The notes: generated from the letters alone by a model not told the origin. A stretch of 64,000 nt of DNA from Phlegmacium glaucopus (GCA_015039465.1 MU130224.1:70210-134209); one strand, 5' to 3'; positions 44,250 through 56,178 are shown, counted from the first letter of the stretch. Translations and numbers: made by a program.

Positions 44250-47200
44250 CCTCTCATACTTGCCTTGACAACCTCTTCATCCTTCCTAATATGTCTCTGG
44301 ACCCATTAGTATCATCCTTGGTGATCGCAGGGATGCCTGTTCATAGATATGGTCCAGAACATTTTGCCCACCTTCAAGATAACATGTTTGAGGAGGAACA
44401 ATCTGAAGAGGAAGCGGAGGATTCAGGTTGATTTTATTTGTACAAAGTTTTTGTCTCTCGTAATGCTCTACAGTGCAGTCGAAAATGCTATCTAGTTTGA
44501 AAGATTCCAGTCACCTGCATTTTGTACCGCCACCCTGAGTCAAACCTGGCACCGGCAACAGCAGCTGCCTGCGCCCGACTACCAGTTTCAGATCCACCCC
44601 TGGTGTGATTACATCGGCTGGTCAACCAGCATCTATACCACCGGCACTGATAGACCGGCACATACATCGGCTGCAGACACTGGCATGCAGATTGGCATGG
44701 GCACACCGGCATACCCATCGGCTGCATACACCGGCATACACACCTTGATGGATACACCGGCATACACAATACACATCAGCTGCATACGCCGGCATACACA
44801 CCAGCATAGGTACACCGGCATACACCATACACATTGGCTGCATATGCCGGCATACACATCAGCATGGACACACCGGCACTCATACACCAGTACGCGACAC
44901 ACTGGCACTGGTGCCCCGGGGTGCACTAGGCACCAGCACTCTTATTCCTGGCATCATGGCCGGCACCTCACATCAGCACCATCAGGGCCCTACAATGTTT
45001 TCTGGCCTCTACATGTGGGGAATGCCGGTCCTCAGAAATGTGCCTCTCAGAGGTGTCCTGTGATTTGATCAGGCCAGGAAATGTATTTCTATCATTACTT
45101 TAGATCACCTTAGCCCCCAAGGTACATATACATGTGCATATACTAGCCCTAGGCCCTTCCTGTGGCCTAGGGATGAGACCGGAGCCAGCAGCAGCATACA
45201 CAGTCGGCATTCTGAAGGCATTCCTTGAGTCCATGGAGCACAGCACACTGTGTATTTCTATATATGGTAGGCGATATTCCCGGATTTGAGGTGTTCCGGG
45301 AATGCGTACCATATGGCACACTGTGGCCATTCCGGGAATTGTACCATACGACACACTGTAGTGTCCTTACCTGGCATTCCCACCCAATCAATTCAATTCT
45401 TGACGACGACTACTGAACTGAAGTTGAAATGCTTCGTCCTGGGACTGCTATACCTCATACAACAACTGTACAACATGACCTTGTCAGTATATATATCCAT
45501 ATGTCAACCTTTGTCATGAATTATTTTATGGTAACATTAATATTTCTCCACTCCTTTTTCAAGATGCTGAAAAATATTCCCAGACACTTGGTACTGCTAT
45601 TCATATTGCACTTGATGGATGGACAAGTCCCCTTGTTACTTCCTACCTTGGGCTTGTTGTTATCTGGTATGCAAATGGTACAATAAATTGTGCAGTCTTG
45701 GAATTTATTCAGTATGTATTTCATTAATACATATATATTATTCTAATATTTTTTTTAGTCTTACCTGTAGTCATACAGGAGAATATTTGGCAGAAGTTAC
45801 AGCTGAATGTCTCAAACGCTATGGTTTGGATAAATTGGTAAGAGACATTTCTGAGTTATGCTTGCTATTGCTAATATATAATAGATTTTGGGATTATGTA
45901 TGGACAATGCTAGCAATTGTAATCACCTTGCTAGTATTCTCTCAACTTGTATCCCACACTTTGGAGGAACACATGCAAGGCTTCGTTGTCTTGCCCATAT
46001 CATCAATCTTATTGCAAAAGCAAGTTTTATTTTATTTTTACCTGCTAGCTACTTTGATTTATATTGTCTGGTTAGATATTTTTATCATTTTTCTTCAAGA
46101 AACCCAAGCGCAAGAAATCAACAACTCCCATTCCATCTGATGACCCAATTTTTGATGATGATATAGCAGCTGTTGAGGAGGCAGAGTATGATGCCCAGGT
46201 AGAACAGGATGATGAAGGGCAAATTGCACATGATGAGCCAACAGTTTGGTCTATTTATGATCAAGCTATTGAATTTATGAGAGAACAGAGGGTTTAAATG
46301 ACAGTGAATGAGGAGGAATTAGCTCTGAACTTATTTCCCAAGGTGAGTTTATTTATTTATTTTGTCTTTTAATCTATTAAAAGTCCTGTATTAGGTTGCA
46401 GGGCTTGCTCGTCAAATTCAGGATTCTTTACCTCTCAAGGAAAAGTTTAAGGATCTTGTTTTACGAGATCCTGAGCTTCAATCTAGCATGAGGGACTCTC
46501 TTGCTCGGCGTGTTCCAACCCGATGGAATTCTGACTTTGACTGCCTTTACTCACATCTATATTTCAAGACAGTTGTTCAGAGCATGACAGGTGTAACAGA
46601 AAACAAACTCAAAGCCTATCGCCTTAGTGAGGATCAATGGGACCTTGCAGAAGACCTTCAGGCAGTCTTAGTGGTAGCTTCTTTATTTCCCGTTTTCAGT
46701 TAGCATTCTAATCTTATCTTTAGCTTTTCAAAGATCTTACAGAGCTCTTTTCAAAGGCTGATATCCCTCTTGTGGTTGAAGCTGTTCCTATGCTCCTTCT
46801 ACTTTGCAGCAGATTGGTGTTGGTTATTGAAGACACTCCAATGGCAAGTAGTGCTGGTTGTGATGACTCTGATTCAGATGGGCAGGACACAGACAGTGAG
46901 GAAAATGGTCTTGATCATCCCACTCCAGCTGTTATCCGCATTGCTTCACAAGCAGCTGTTCTGTTGATTGAAAAATATCTTGATTTACTGTGGGACTGTG
47001 ATATATATATCATTGCAATTGGTATGTAATTTATATCATCTCTATATTTTCATTTCTCAAATTCGAATGTCATAGTTATGTATCCTGATCACAAAACAGG
47101 ATGGTTCAAGGAGCATTTGAAATATTCAGCTGCAGAAATCAAGAGGATCAAAACAATAGTTGTTAAGGCATGGAAGTCAAAATATGCACCCCAGGATCAG

Positions 47201-47729
47201 CCAGAGAGCTCACAGGTTCAGAAGAAGGACAAGAGTCGCAAAGGGAAATTGGTATATTTCAGCTCTTGATCATATTGTTACCTTTAACTCACATCACCTA
47301 GGAGTTTTCAAAGTGGGCAACCAACCCTGATCAAGCACAGAAGAAACATGGATATGATCATATTGAAACCTACCTCAGTGAGCCCACACCTACCAAAGAA
47401 TCTATTACTGCAGCTGGTGGTTATCTCAATTACTGGGCCACTGCTCTCAAGACACGCCATTCAGTTGCTCAGATGGCACTGGACTACATTTCTGCACCTG
47501 GTATTTCTAATTTTATCTTCATGGTTTTATCTAACCATATACAGCAACATCTGTGGATGCAGAACATGCATTTTCAACAGGTCATTGCCAAGTAAACTTC
47601 ATGCAACATAATATGAGTTCTCAGACCTTCCAATCACAAATAACTGTTGTTTCATGGGTTAAAACACCCCTGAACCCTGGCCTCTCCAAAATTTCCAAAA
47701 TTATTGCTGATCAACATCACTCAAAGTAA
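44250..47729 (+). pseudogene. hAT transposase (plus strand), probably inactive
   Basis: A multi-exon hAT transposase with exons at about 45564-45711, 45759-45837 and 45885-46023 joined through consensus introns. The catalytic region reads IHIALDGWTSPLVTSYLGL, CSHTGEYLAEV and ILGLCMDNASNCNHLASIL with RCLAHIINLIAKA. Further on come PTRWNSDFDCLYSHL and an acidic segment. The C-terminal dimerisation region reads GYLNYWATALKTRHSVAQMA and SAPATSVDAEHAFS. A TAA near 46297 interrupts the frame (EQRV, stop, MTVNEE). The N-terminus, perhaps the acidic exon at 44300-44430, is separated by about 1 kb of repeat-rich sequence, and no BED zinc finger was found. Element ends were not identified. Confidence 0.75.
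44640..44900. repeat. Minisatellite of CACCGGCATACACA-type units
   Basis: Short units (CACCGGCATACACA, CATCGGCTGCATACACCGGC and variants) fill this stretch in the interval before the hAT catalytic exons. They keep several minus-strand frames open with a cysteine/methionine/valine-rich translation, which is an artefact of the repeat. The block may be an insertion in an intron of the hAT gene. Confidence 0.6.
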
Positions 47730-48044
47730 TGTAGAAAAATGAAGTAGTTCACACAAATTTGTACAACTCTAACTCATTTATGGTCATTTAAATTCTATTT
47801 CACATTTTATTCTCAATTTATGTGTGTTGTCCTGATCAAACACTCTCTAATGCACCTAATTTTAAAGAAATTGGTCCAGTATTGGGTCCACAATGAGGGC
47901 AACAAAGTTGCAGCCCACTGTGAACCCTATGTGGACCCTGAGCTACCTAAATTAGTATGGTAGTTCCAGGAACCATGGAAACTGTACCGTACCATACCGT
48001 ATTTGGTTGAACTGCGGTTGTCACACTGGTTGTTACTGGTTGTG

Positions 48045-49765
48045 ACCATGCTAGTCCCTACTACAAAGAAAAAGAAGGTTGAAAAACCCAAGTTGCATTG
48101 AACAAACCTCACAGCAGAGCAAGTGGCCCTCACAAATCCCCCAAAAGTCAGCAACAGAGCATTCTTGACCCTCAATTGCCAGTCATCTCCACCAGAACAT
48201 ACAACTCAGTACAATGATCACCCTGCCAGTGCCATGACATCTCCATCTCACCACACCTCACTTGGCTCAAGCAAAGAAGCCTGCAAAGTCCATTGCAAAG
48301 TTCCAAGATGGGGCTGTGATTGGTAAACATGCAAAGGCAGCTAATTATGAAGATGTAGTCAGTGCACTTCTCATTCAAGCAATGTTCAATTACAAAGGTC
48401 TCATTTCAATGCATGACACCTTCCCTGATATTTCCCTTTGCTGCCAATGGACATTATGGTGCTGGAAACAAGTGTTGAAGGATGCTGATGAATGGATTGA
48501 GATATTGGATAGGATGATAACATTGGTTCATCACACTTATTGCATTCATCATAGTTTCTTCACAATAAAGCCAACCTGATGTTGTAGGTCAAGAAGCATG
48601 GATCATGAATCTACAGTCATATTGTCTCTTGTGTTCAGCCTCAAATCATTGCCACCTATGGCTTTATCCACAAGGCAACCCCCCAAGCCATGGCCCAAAA
48701 TTGAGTACTTTACGAAAAATTAATCTTAAAGGGTGCATTTCATTACAAGGTGAAGTCTTTATGATTCAGCCACTGCCGTTCTTGTTCATTAAACTCATGT
48801 TCTGAAGGATCCTGATACAATGAGTGGCTTTGCTCAAAACAAAATCATCTCCGAGATCCTATATCTTGCATGGTTTGAGGACAAGCGTTCTCAAGGGCCC
48901 ATTCTCAGCAAATACTTCAACCCTATCACTCTCAAAACACTTTCACTCATCTTTACAATCATCAGAAAAAAATAACCTTGGCCTGGCTGGCTCTGGCTGC
49001 CCTGGGCTGCCCTGGCCAGCCCTGAACATCTTTGGCTAGGTTTAAAAATCTGAAAAAAATATAACAAATCACAGAAATATTTATAACACCCAATTCCAAA
49101 GAAAGTACACAATTACATAAGACAGATGCTGAGATATTAAAGATATTAAATCTTTTTTAATATCTTTAATATCTCAGCATCTGTCTTATGTAATTGTGTA
49201 CTTTCTTTGGAATTGGGTGTTATAAATATTTCTGTGATTTGTTATATTTTTTTCAGATTTTTAAACCTAGCCAAAGATGTTCAGGGCTGGCCAGGGCAGC
49301 CCAGGGCAGCCAGAGCCAGCCAGGCCAAGGTTATTTTTTTCTGATGATGGTGCATATTCATATTGACAATCATAAATTGCCCTTTTAAGTTTCTCATACC
49401 CCAACAGATTGATTTCTGTCTCCGGGAGTGGTCAACGGGGGTGTTTCTGCAGGCCACATTCTTTGAGAAGGATGTCATCCATGCACACAATATATACTGA
49501 GTCGAAGTCAAAACTTGGAGTAGCATTAATTTCACAGTCACATTGAATATTTGAAAGAAAATTTTCTCCCAAGCCCTGTAAGTCCATCTTTATTTCTCAC
49601 TGAGTTCATAGCTGTAATAACCATTGTTCTTTAGTCGCAATGCTGGTGTGGTTGATGAGGATGCTACCATTATTTCTGGGCTTGTTGGTGAGGCTAAAGA
49701 CCGTGTTCAAACAGAACTTGATGGCTAAACTGGTGATACTGACAGTGAGCTGTCTGATGGCCTGT
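48045..49765 (+). pseudogene. DUF6532-like protein relic, split by an inverted repeat
   Basis: Family-like blocks appear in order in shifting frames: ANYEDVVSALLIQAMFNYKG with DTFPDISLCCQW; ATYGFIHKATPQAMAQ-type sequence; LKGAFHYK; IISEILYLAWFEDKRSQGPI with FNPITLKTLSLIFTII; then, after the 391-bp inverted repeat, FCLREWSTGVFLQATFFEKD; and a final exon, NAGVVDEDATIISGLVGEAK, after an intron ending near 49634. DUF6532 proteins are multi-copy in basidiomycetes and of unknown function. Several frame changes and stops plus the insertion show it is dead. The family name rests on remembered motif order. Confidence 0.55.
48958..49348. repeat. Inverted repeat with 193-bp arms and a 5-bp loop, no mismatch seen
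   Basis: 48958-49150 is the exact reverse complement of 49156-49348 by reading; the loop is TCTTT. The arms begin ATCATCAGAAAAAAATAACC, contain a GC-rich part (TGGCTCTGGCTGCCCTGGGC) and an AT-rich part towards the centre. The same 51-residue open frame (starting MCTFFGIGCYKYF) therefore appears on both strands. It interrupts the DUF6532-like frame; ACAATCAT occurs at the left edge and again 19 bp past the right arm. Confidence 0.9.
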
Positions 49766-50514
49766 AGGTAGCATTGAGTAGTGATTTAATAGTAGTTTAT
49801 TTTGTTGAATGCATGCATTTGTCCTTTCTTGACTTGCCACATGGGTTTTGTTCCTCATTACAAGTGGAAATTATAAATATGTCCAATGGACTGCACACCA
49901 AAATATATCAGTCATTAGTAGGCTGAGTAGCTTCTATAGTTAGCCTGCACACTGAATATATCATTGGATAGTAGGCTGAGTAGCTTCCATAGGTTATAAA
50001 ATACTGAACACTACCTATGAGTATCAGCAGAGAGCAAGATGCTACTGGTGTCTACTAATATTAAGTGAGAAATACTGGGGGGGGACTAGACAACCAGGGT
50101 ATTGTATCTACTGTGGGTATGATGAGCTACATATCCAAGTGGTTTTTCCCTGATGGAGCACCCAGAGCAACCTCAAAAATTTGTATAAAATCATTAAAAA
50201 ATGCATTTGAAACATATTTATTTTTTTGAGGTTGGTCTGAGAGACTCTCAGAGTAGCTAGAGTGTCTTAGAGAAGTGTTTTTCCTGATGCTCAAGGTGTT
50301 TGTACTCTGAGATTGCTATTTTTGGGAGTCAGGTAGCTTAGCTGGCTTGGGGCCCTAGCCATGGGCAAGCTGATGTAAGCAGCTCTGGTGCCTGAGCAGC
50401 AAGCCAAGTGTTGGAATATTTTTGGTGTGAGCTGAAATGTGTAGAATATGGACCTAAGTAGATAGCTAGGAATACTACTGACCAATAGCAGATACAACTC
50501 ATAGATAGCTATCA
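49766..50514. other. Non-coding stretch between the DUF6532 relic and the complete hAT element
   Basis: No convincing gene. At 49885-50000 two ~65-bp units share CTGCACAC, ATATATCA and TAGTAGGCTGAGTAGCTTC. The rest is unstructured; the minus-strand 68-codon frame at 50291-50497 has no recognisable features. Confidence 0.5.
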
Positions 50515-50639
50515 GTTACCCATAGGGTTACCAAAGTTCAGTTCAGTTCAGTTCAGTTCAAGAACCAGTTCGAACCACTGAACTGTATGTAAATTGACAA
50601 ATGTCAATTTTATTGAGTATATAGTCAATAAGTACCCAA

Positions 50640-53600
50640 CTATTTAATTTCTATGATCTCTACAGCCTCATGAGAAGCAGCATCATCAGAAACATTTAAG
50701 AATTTAGTTCTGTAAGCATCTCTGAGGATCTGAACCCTCCCAAAGGCTGTAGGATCTATACATGTATGCTGTAGAGTGCCAACTAAACCTGCCGCAGAGA
50801 AGGTTCTCTCAGAAGCAACTGATGACCCCTGTATAGCAAGGTAGTCACGGGCAATGCGAGACACGGTAGGGTATTGTCTTGAGTGATACTGTGAAACTTG
50901 AATTAGAGAAAGAAGATGTAAAATAATAACAACATACCCCCCACCACTTCACTGGGTTCAACCCATCCCCAGGCTCAAGAGGACTGTTGATATAGTCCAG
51001 AAGCTCCTTCCTAGGATTCTGACCTACATCATTTTCCAAAGCAGACCTTTTGAGGGATGAAAGTATCCAGTTGGAGCCATATCCATTGAAGGAACTATTG
51101 GCACCTTTATAAAGGACTTAGATCAATACATAAGTAATAAAGATTAATGCTAACCTTGGCCCTTGACTTCTGATGTTGAGGTTGATGTTTTTGGCTTCTT
51201 AGGTGGTTTATAATATGTGTCAAACTTGTTAAAATTCAGTGTTGATATGTTCATTGATGAGGAGTACACATACAACATGTTCAAGAGCAGAATATCCAGC
51301 ATCATAATATGATTTATCCCATTTATCCATACAATATTCAAGCTTGATTGAAGGATCCAAGGCTGGAAAATAAATGAGGAATAAAACCTATTTTATGGAA
51401 GAAAAAAACTCACCAAGACAGATGAAGTAGGTATCACTTTCATCAATAGTCTTATACCATTTCCATAACTTCTCCAAGCCACATTTAAGAGCATCAGCAA
51501 CAGGCAAAAATTTTGGTGTATCATACATAATTTCCCAACATGTTTGAAGTAACTCCAGAATTGGAATTGTCTTCCATGCAACTGACTGAGTTTCTGAAGA
51601 GAAAGAGGCTTGGGCTCCACGTGGCTCCTAATTATGGATCAGAATATAAGTATTAAGATATTGAAGAAACTCACCGCAAGAACCTCCATAATAAGGCTCA
51701 GCAATTTCCACTCATCTTCTTTGAGTTGATAGTCTGAGTATTGTTTGTTCCTCAGTTTTGGAAGAATTTCATCTGCAAACAGGCAAAAATTTTTGACAGC
51801 CTGATAATGAGGTCATTAATAAGATTAATCAAAAGAAAGCATTAAAATACCTTTTTGCACAAAACAAACTGCTCAATTAAGTCATACATTGATCCCCAAC
51901 GGGTCCGTACCCACTTGACAAGCTCTAGTGGGGGTAAACCTTCATCTCGAGAGACCTTGGCAAAGTATGCCTTGGCCTGAGGTGAAGCACAAATCTAGCT
52001 TGGTAATTATCATCTGAAAATAAAATATAAAAGTAAAAATACCTGATTTACAAGGGCAAGAACCTTTCCAAGAACGTCACCCGCAGTGAAATCAACTACA
52101 TCATCAATTTCCTCCTCATTAGGGACATTCACTAATTCAGACCAGTCAGCAAGCCAGTCCTCCCCATCATCACCATACATATCCTCCTCATCCTCATCCT
52201 CTATGGAAACTGTACCATTTTTGGTCAATTTTTTATTCTTTGGAGCACAAGGACCAACAGCCTCAATAAACACTTTTGCTGAAAGGTAGACAGTGTGCTC
52301 CATGCACCTAAAAAACCATTCATTAGATACTATATTATTAAAATAATCATTGTCTTTATACCTGACTCGATGATCTTGAGCGACCCAATCCTTCTTGAAA
52401 GGAACAGAAACACTGCGCTGAAGAGCATGGAGAGCCTTATCATTTGCAGTAGCATTATCGGCAGTTGCCCACCCAAGCTAAACATAAAATTTTGTTAATT
52501 ATATCAAAATATAAGTCAAAAAAAAAACATACTTTGCTCCGAATATCATATTGATCAAGAACCTCAAGAATCTTAGCAGCTATATTAGCACCACTGTGAC
52601 TACCTTTCAGTTCCTCAAAACCAATCAGTCGGCTCTCTAACTCCCAGTCAACGGGCTGGCTAGGAGGGGCATCGATGTAGTGAGCAGTGATCGCAAGATA
52701 AGGGTCGTATGCTTTTGAAGTCCATGCGTCGAAGGTAATTGAGATTTGACTAGTAATGGTCTACAAACAAGATGAATACAAGCAAATTATTTTGAAAAAA
52801 AAAGAAAATCTACCGCAAAATGCTCAGTAAGGTGGACAATAGCTTCGTTAGCCTTCTCAATGACTTCCTCTTGAAGTTTTTGATGGTGGGGTATATCACT
52901 TTCCTTTGTAGCAGGACATTGGTAGACCAGAAGCTTTCGGAAAGAATCTTCATCAACCACTCAAAACGACTAGAATTTTTTTATCAGGCGCATGTCATTG
53001 CATATAAGAAATAAAAGACTTTACCTGATCACTTTGAACAATAAAATTTACAATGTGCTCAAGGACACCTTCTTTAGACCACTTTGTCTTCAAGAATTGA
53101 TCAAGGCTAGGCTGCGTCAATCCCTGGGCATCTGTGTTGGCTTCAGCATTCGACGGAAGTGCAGCAGGGTTAGGTTGTATTTTGAGCGCCTTGCATTTTG
53201 TGAGGTATATCTCTCCATGCGTTTTCCAATTACTGAGAGCAGAAATAAGTAAATGATAAAAAATACAGTGATGATGAACATACCGTGCGATGTGTTTTCG
53301 CAAGGAACTGGTTCCCCCACTCATATATGCATTGATATTTTTTTTACCTTGATCTCTATGCCGAAATTAAGACTATGAATATTAAATAATAGCAGACACT
53401 TACTTGCAGACATTGCATATATGTCCCTTCATGTTTTCACCATCTTCTTCCACTGTGGCTTTCATGTACATTGCTTGAATATCTCAGGTACATTCGTCAA
53501 GGCCTCGATGGTTGTGTTTACGAGGTGGCTACATGATTTCCGGTGAGATTACTGTATGCAAACAAAAAATTTTGACTTACTTTGTGTTCAAGCTGTATTT

Positions 53601-54662
53601 CAGCCTGAAGACACTCATATTGCTTAACCGGATCCTCCTCCTCCTCATCATCTCCGCTTTCATCCCCACCATTGCCATCACCCTCCTCTCCAGTGTCAAG
53701 AGATCAGTTGGGACCTAGTCCCTGGTAATCATCATCATAATCATCGTCATTGTCACTCGCAATCGCCAGCCCATCTAGATAGTGTCATGATTAGCTTTAT
53801 ATAAATAGTACATATTTTATTGCACCTTTTTTTGATTTCTGACCACTATATATGTGACGTAGGGGCTCGCTTATCATCGCCGGCCCATCTAGGTGACATT
53901 GTGGTTAGTTTTATGTAAATAATGTATCTATCGCACCTTTTTTTGATTTTTTGTTATTGTGTACACGACGTAGGGGCTCACTTGTTGTCACCAGCCCATC
54001 TAGGTAATGTTTATGATTAGTTTTATATAAATACTGAATTTTATCGCACCTGTTTTTGATTTTTCACTATCGTGTCCACGATGTAGGGGCTTGCTTGCCA
54101 TTGCCAGCCCATCTAGGTAATGTTTATGATTAGTTTTGTATAAACACTGAATTTTATCATACCTTTTTTCGATTTTTTGCCACCTTTTAGGGTGGTTGGC
54201 CCATCTAAGTGATGTTCTAATCAGTTTTCTGTGAATGTTGACCATTAAACATACCTTTTTTTGATTTTTCACCATTTTTGGTATCTTTCTGACCTACTAA
54301 ACAACATAATCAATGAAATGAAAAAGAGAGTGATATATTTACTCACAGACGAAGTTGGTGGAAAAAAACCGGCATGTTTTCAGAGATAAATGACCCTGCT
54401 TTGCTTGCTGGGCCCGAGTTGATGCTTGTTTAATCCTTTTCCCACCCACTCGACATGCTGGTTCTTTTCCTTTGAGTCCGGACACAGTTGGCAGGGTGTG
54501 GGAGTCACGGTCATCATCTGTCGAGTTAGCTCGTTGGTGCTTTTTGGACAGTTGGGGGTCGATAGTAGCTACTTGGGCGCTCGGAAAGTGGAGCCATTCC
54601 ATTTCGGATGCTTCCTTGAGTGTGCCATCAGCGTTGCGAGCGGGAGCTTCTGGATCAGACAT
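50640..54662 (-). CDS. hAT transposase with BED-type zinc finger
   Basis: The start at 54662 (MSDPEAPARNADG) is preceded by an in-frame ATG at 54722. Exon 1 is 54347-54662. Five micro-exons and an acidic exon (53581-53774) follow, then a BED-like zinc finger (GHICNVCK ... SLRKHIAR). The RNase-H-like core contains SITFDAWTSKAYDPYLAITA, LGWATADNATANDKALHAL and DHRVRCMEHTVYLSAK, then VRTRWGSMYDLIEQF and WDKSYYDAG. The C-terminal dimerisation domain is RIARDYLAIQGSSVASERTF. Exons are joined by consensus introns of about 50 bp. The one disabling feature I see is an in-frame TGA near 53703 in the acidic exon; splicing between that exon and the zinc finger was not resolved. Otherwise the gene looks nearly intact. 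Confidence 0.78.
53826..54296 (-). repeat. Tandem micro-exon/intron array in the hAT transposase gene
   Basis: In gene order the exons are 54255-54296 (42 nt), 54163-54204 (42), 54050-54112 (63), 53937-53999 (63) and 53826-53888 (63). Introns around them are 50, 50, 50, 50, 48 and 51 nt. From the second on, each exon begins AT GGG C and ends AAA (or ACA) G, so each junction codes for Asp then Gly. All are phase 1-1. Encoded units look like DGPTTLKGGKKSKK or DGLVTTSEPLRRV ... KKSKK. The following exon (53774 down) starts the same way (ATGGGCTGGCGATTGC) but then turns acidic. Confidence 0.85.
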
Positions 54663-54950
54663 TAAATAAATGTTACGTGGTTGTGTTGATTTTTTTGCGA
54701 AGGTTTGGAGCTGCAGCATCAACCGAGAATTTCAATTTCCGCTACCTTTCCAGTCTTTTAAGTAGTCAATTAAACCAATTTTTCTGACTATAGTTCAGTT
54801 TGAACCATCAAAAGATGAAGTTTTTCTTTTATGGATTTGTTTATCACATTATGACAATTATAACTACTAGTAGCCTAATGAAATAAATTAATTAAGGAGC
54901 AAATGACGCTCTCACTGTCGAAGCCCCACCAGATGGTTGGTCATGGTTGG

Positions 54951-55125
54951 TCGTCTAAACAGGTGGGGGTTGGGTCCAAACAGGCATTCGTCGTTGGTCG
55001 TCTAAATGGGTCCAAACGGGCATTCGTCATTAGTCGTCTAAACGGGTCCAAACGGGTGTTCATCGTTGGTTGTCTAAACGGGTCCAAACAGGTGTTCACC
55101 GTTGGTCATCTAAATGGGCAGGGGT
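54951..55125. repeat. ~36-bp minisatellite in the hAT element's non-coding part
   Basis: Units carrying GGTCGTCTAAACGGGTCCAA and a following CATTCGTC or GTTCATCGTTG block recur about five times with a ~36-bp step. The surrounding DNA to about 55880 is G/T-rich and contains GC stem-loops at 55205-55223 and about 55543-55560. Confidence 0.7.
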
Positions 55126-56178
55126 TGGGTCCAAACAGGCGTTGTCATTGCCGTCATCGCCATTTGTTCTTCATCTGTTGTTTAGAAACTAAACTAGAAA
55201 ATAACTCCCCCAGTGAGGGGGAGATACCACCTTTGGTTACTGTTTGTTCGTCGTCGTCGTCAATTGTTCGTTTGGCGTTCACTCGTTTGTTAGTTTGGCA
55301 TCATTCATTTGTCATTGTCATTTGTTTGTCATCGCTATTTGTTTGTTGTTGTAATTTGTTCATCCTGTAATGGTTTCCATTAGAATTAAATTTGAATTTA
55401 AAGAGATACCTCCTACGAGGTTGTTGTGGGTCACTAAGGGGGGTTCTTAGACGTTGTGAACGGTCTTGGATGGTAATTAATAGTCATAGTAGGTAGCGAG
55501 GGTGGTGAGGGGTGTTGTATGTTGATAGAGAATAAGGAAGGACCCCCTGTTGAGGGGGGGGTTGCTACAGCAACCAGCGTCTAAAACAGGGGCAGGGCGT
55601 CTAACAGGGGTCGTGGCGAGGTGAAGGTGCAAGGTGCAAGGTGCAAGTGGTAGTGGTAATGGTCCTTATTGTTGTCATTCGAGGTGGTGATGGGTCGATG
55701 TCGTCGGTAGTGGACCTGGTGGCCGCGGTGACATGGTGGCCTGATATGACGGCCGTCATGGTTGTCGTGCTTGGCATTGTGGTCCTTGTGTGTTGCCTGG
55801 TGTTGCTGGTGTCATTGGCATTGTGTTTGTTAGCTAGTGGTGGTGGGAATGGGGTTGCGAATGGTTCCGAACATAGTAAGCAATGAAAATATTCAAACTC
55901 CGACTCCCAAAATGTCGGGTCCAGCGCCTAATGACAATACTTTATGGTTTTTAGGGTCAATTCTGCACGAAAAAATTAGAGAAAATTATTGGCAGAAAGT
56001 TCAGTTCAAACCGGTTTGAACCCAGTTCTTAAAAAAAAGATTTGTGCCAAACCGAGAACTGAACAGACAGGTTGAAACCAGAACTGGACTGAACTGAACC
56101 CGAACCGTCGGTTCGGTTCAGTCAGTTTGCGGTTCTTGAATCAGTTCTGGACCGAACTTCGGTAACCCTAGTTACCCA

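Larger units (their letters stand above)
50523..56170 (-). mobile_element. Complete hAT transposon with inverted ends and 8-bp target duplication
   Basis: The ends are TAGGGTTACCAAAGTTC on the left and the inverse of TAGGGTTACCGAAGTTC on the right, 16 of 17 identical, followed inside by GGTTCAGTTC-type repeats at both ends. GTTACCCA is duplicated precisely at 50515-50522 and 56171-56178. The 5,648-bp element carries one transposase gene on the minus strand, a tandem micro-exon array in its 5' part, and about 1.4 kb of non-coding, G/T-rich, minisatellite-bearing sequence behind its promoter end. The intact ends and matching duplication indicate a relatively recent insertion. Confidence 0.9.

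Noticed and set aside
44488..44926. Cysteine-rich minus-strand frames resembling small secreted proteins
   Set aside because: Produced by the CACCGGCATACACA repeat; several frames are open at once and there is no signal peptide or start context.
48891..49388. Identical 51-residue frame on both strands (MCTFFGIGCYKYF...)
   Set aside because: A consequence of the inverted repeat, not a duplicated gene.
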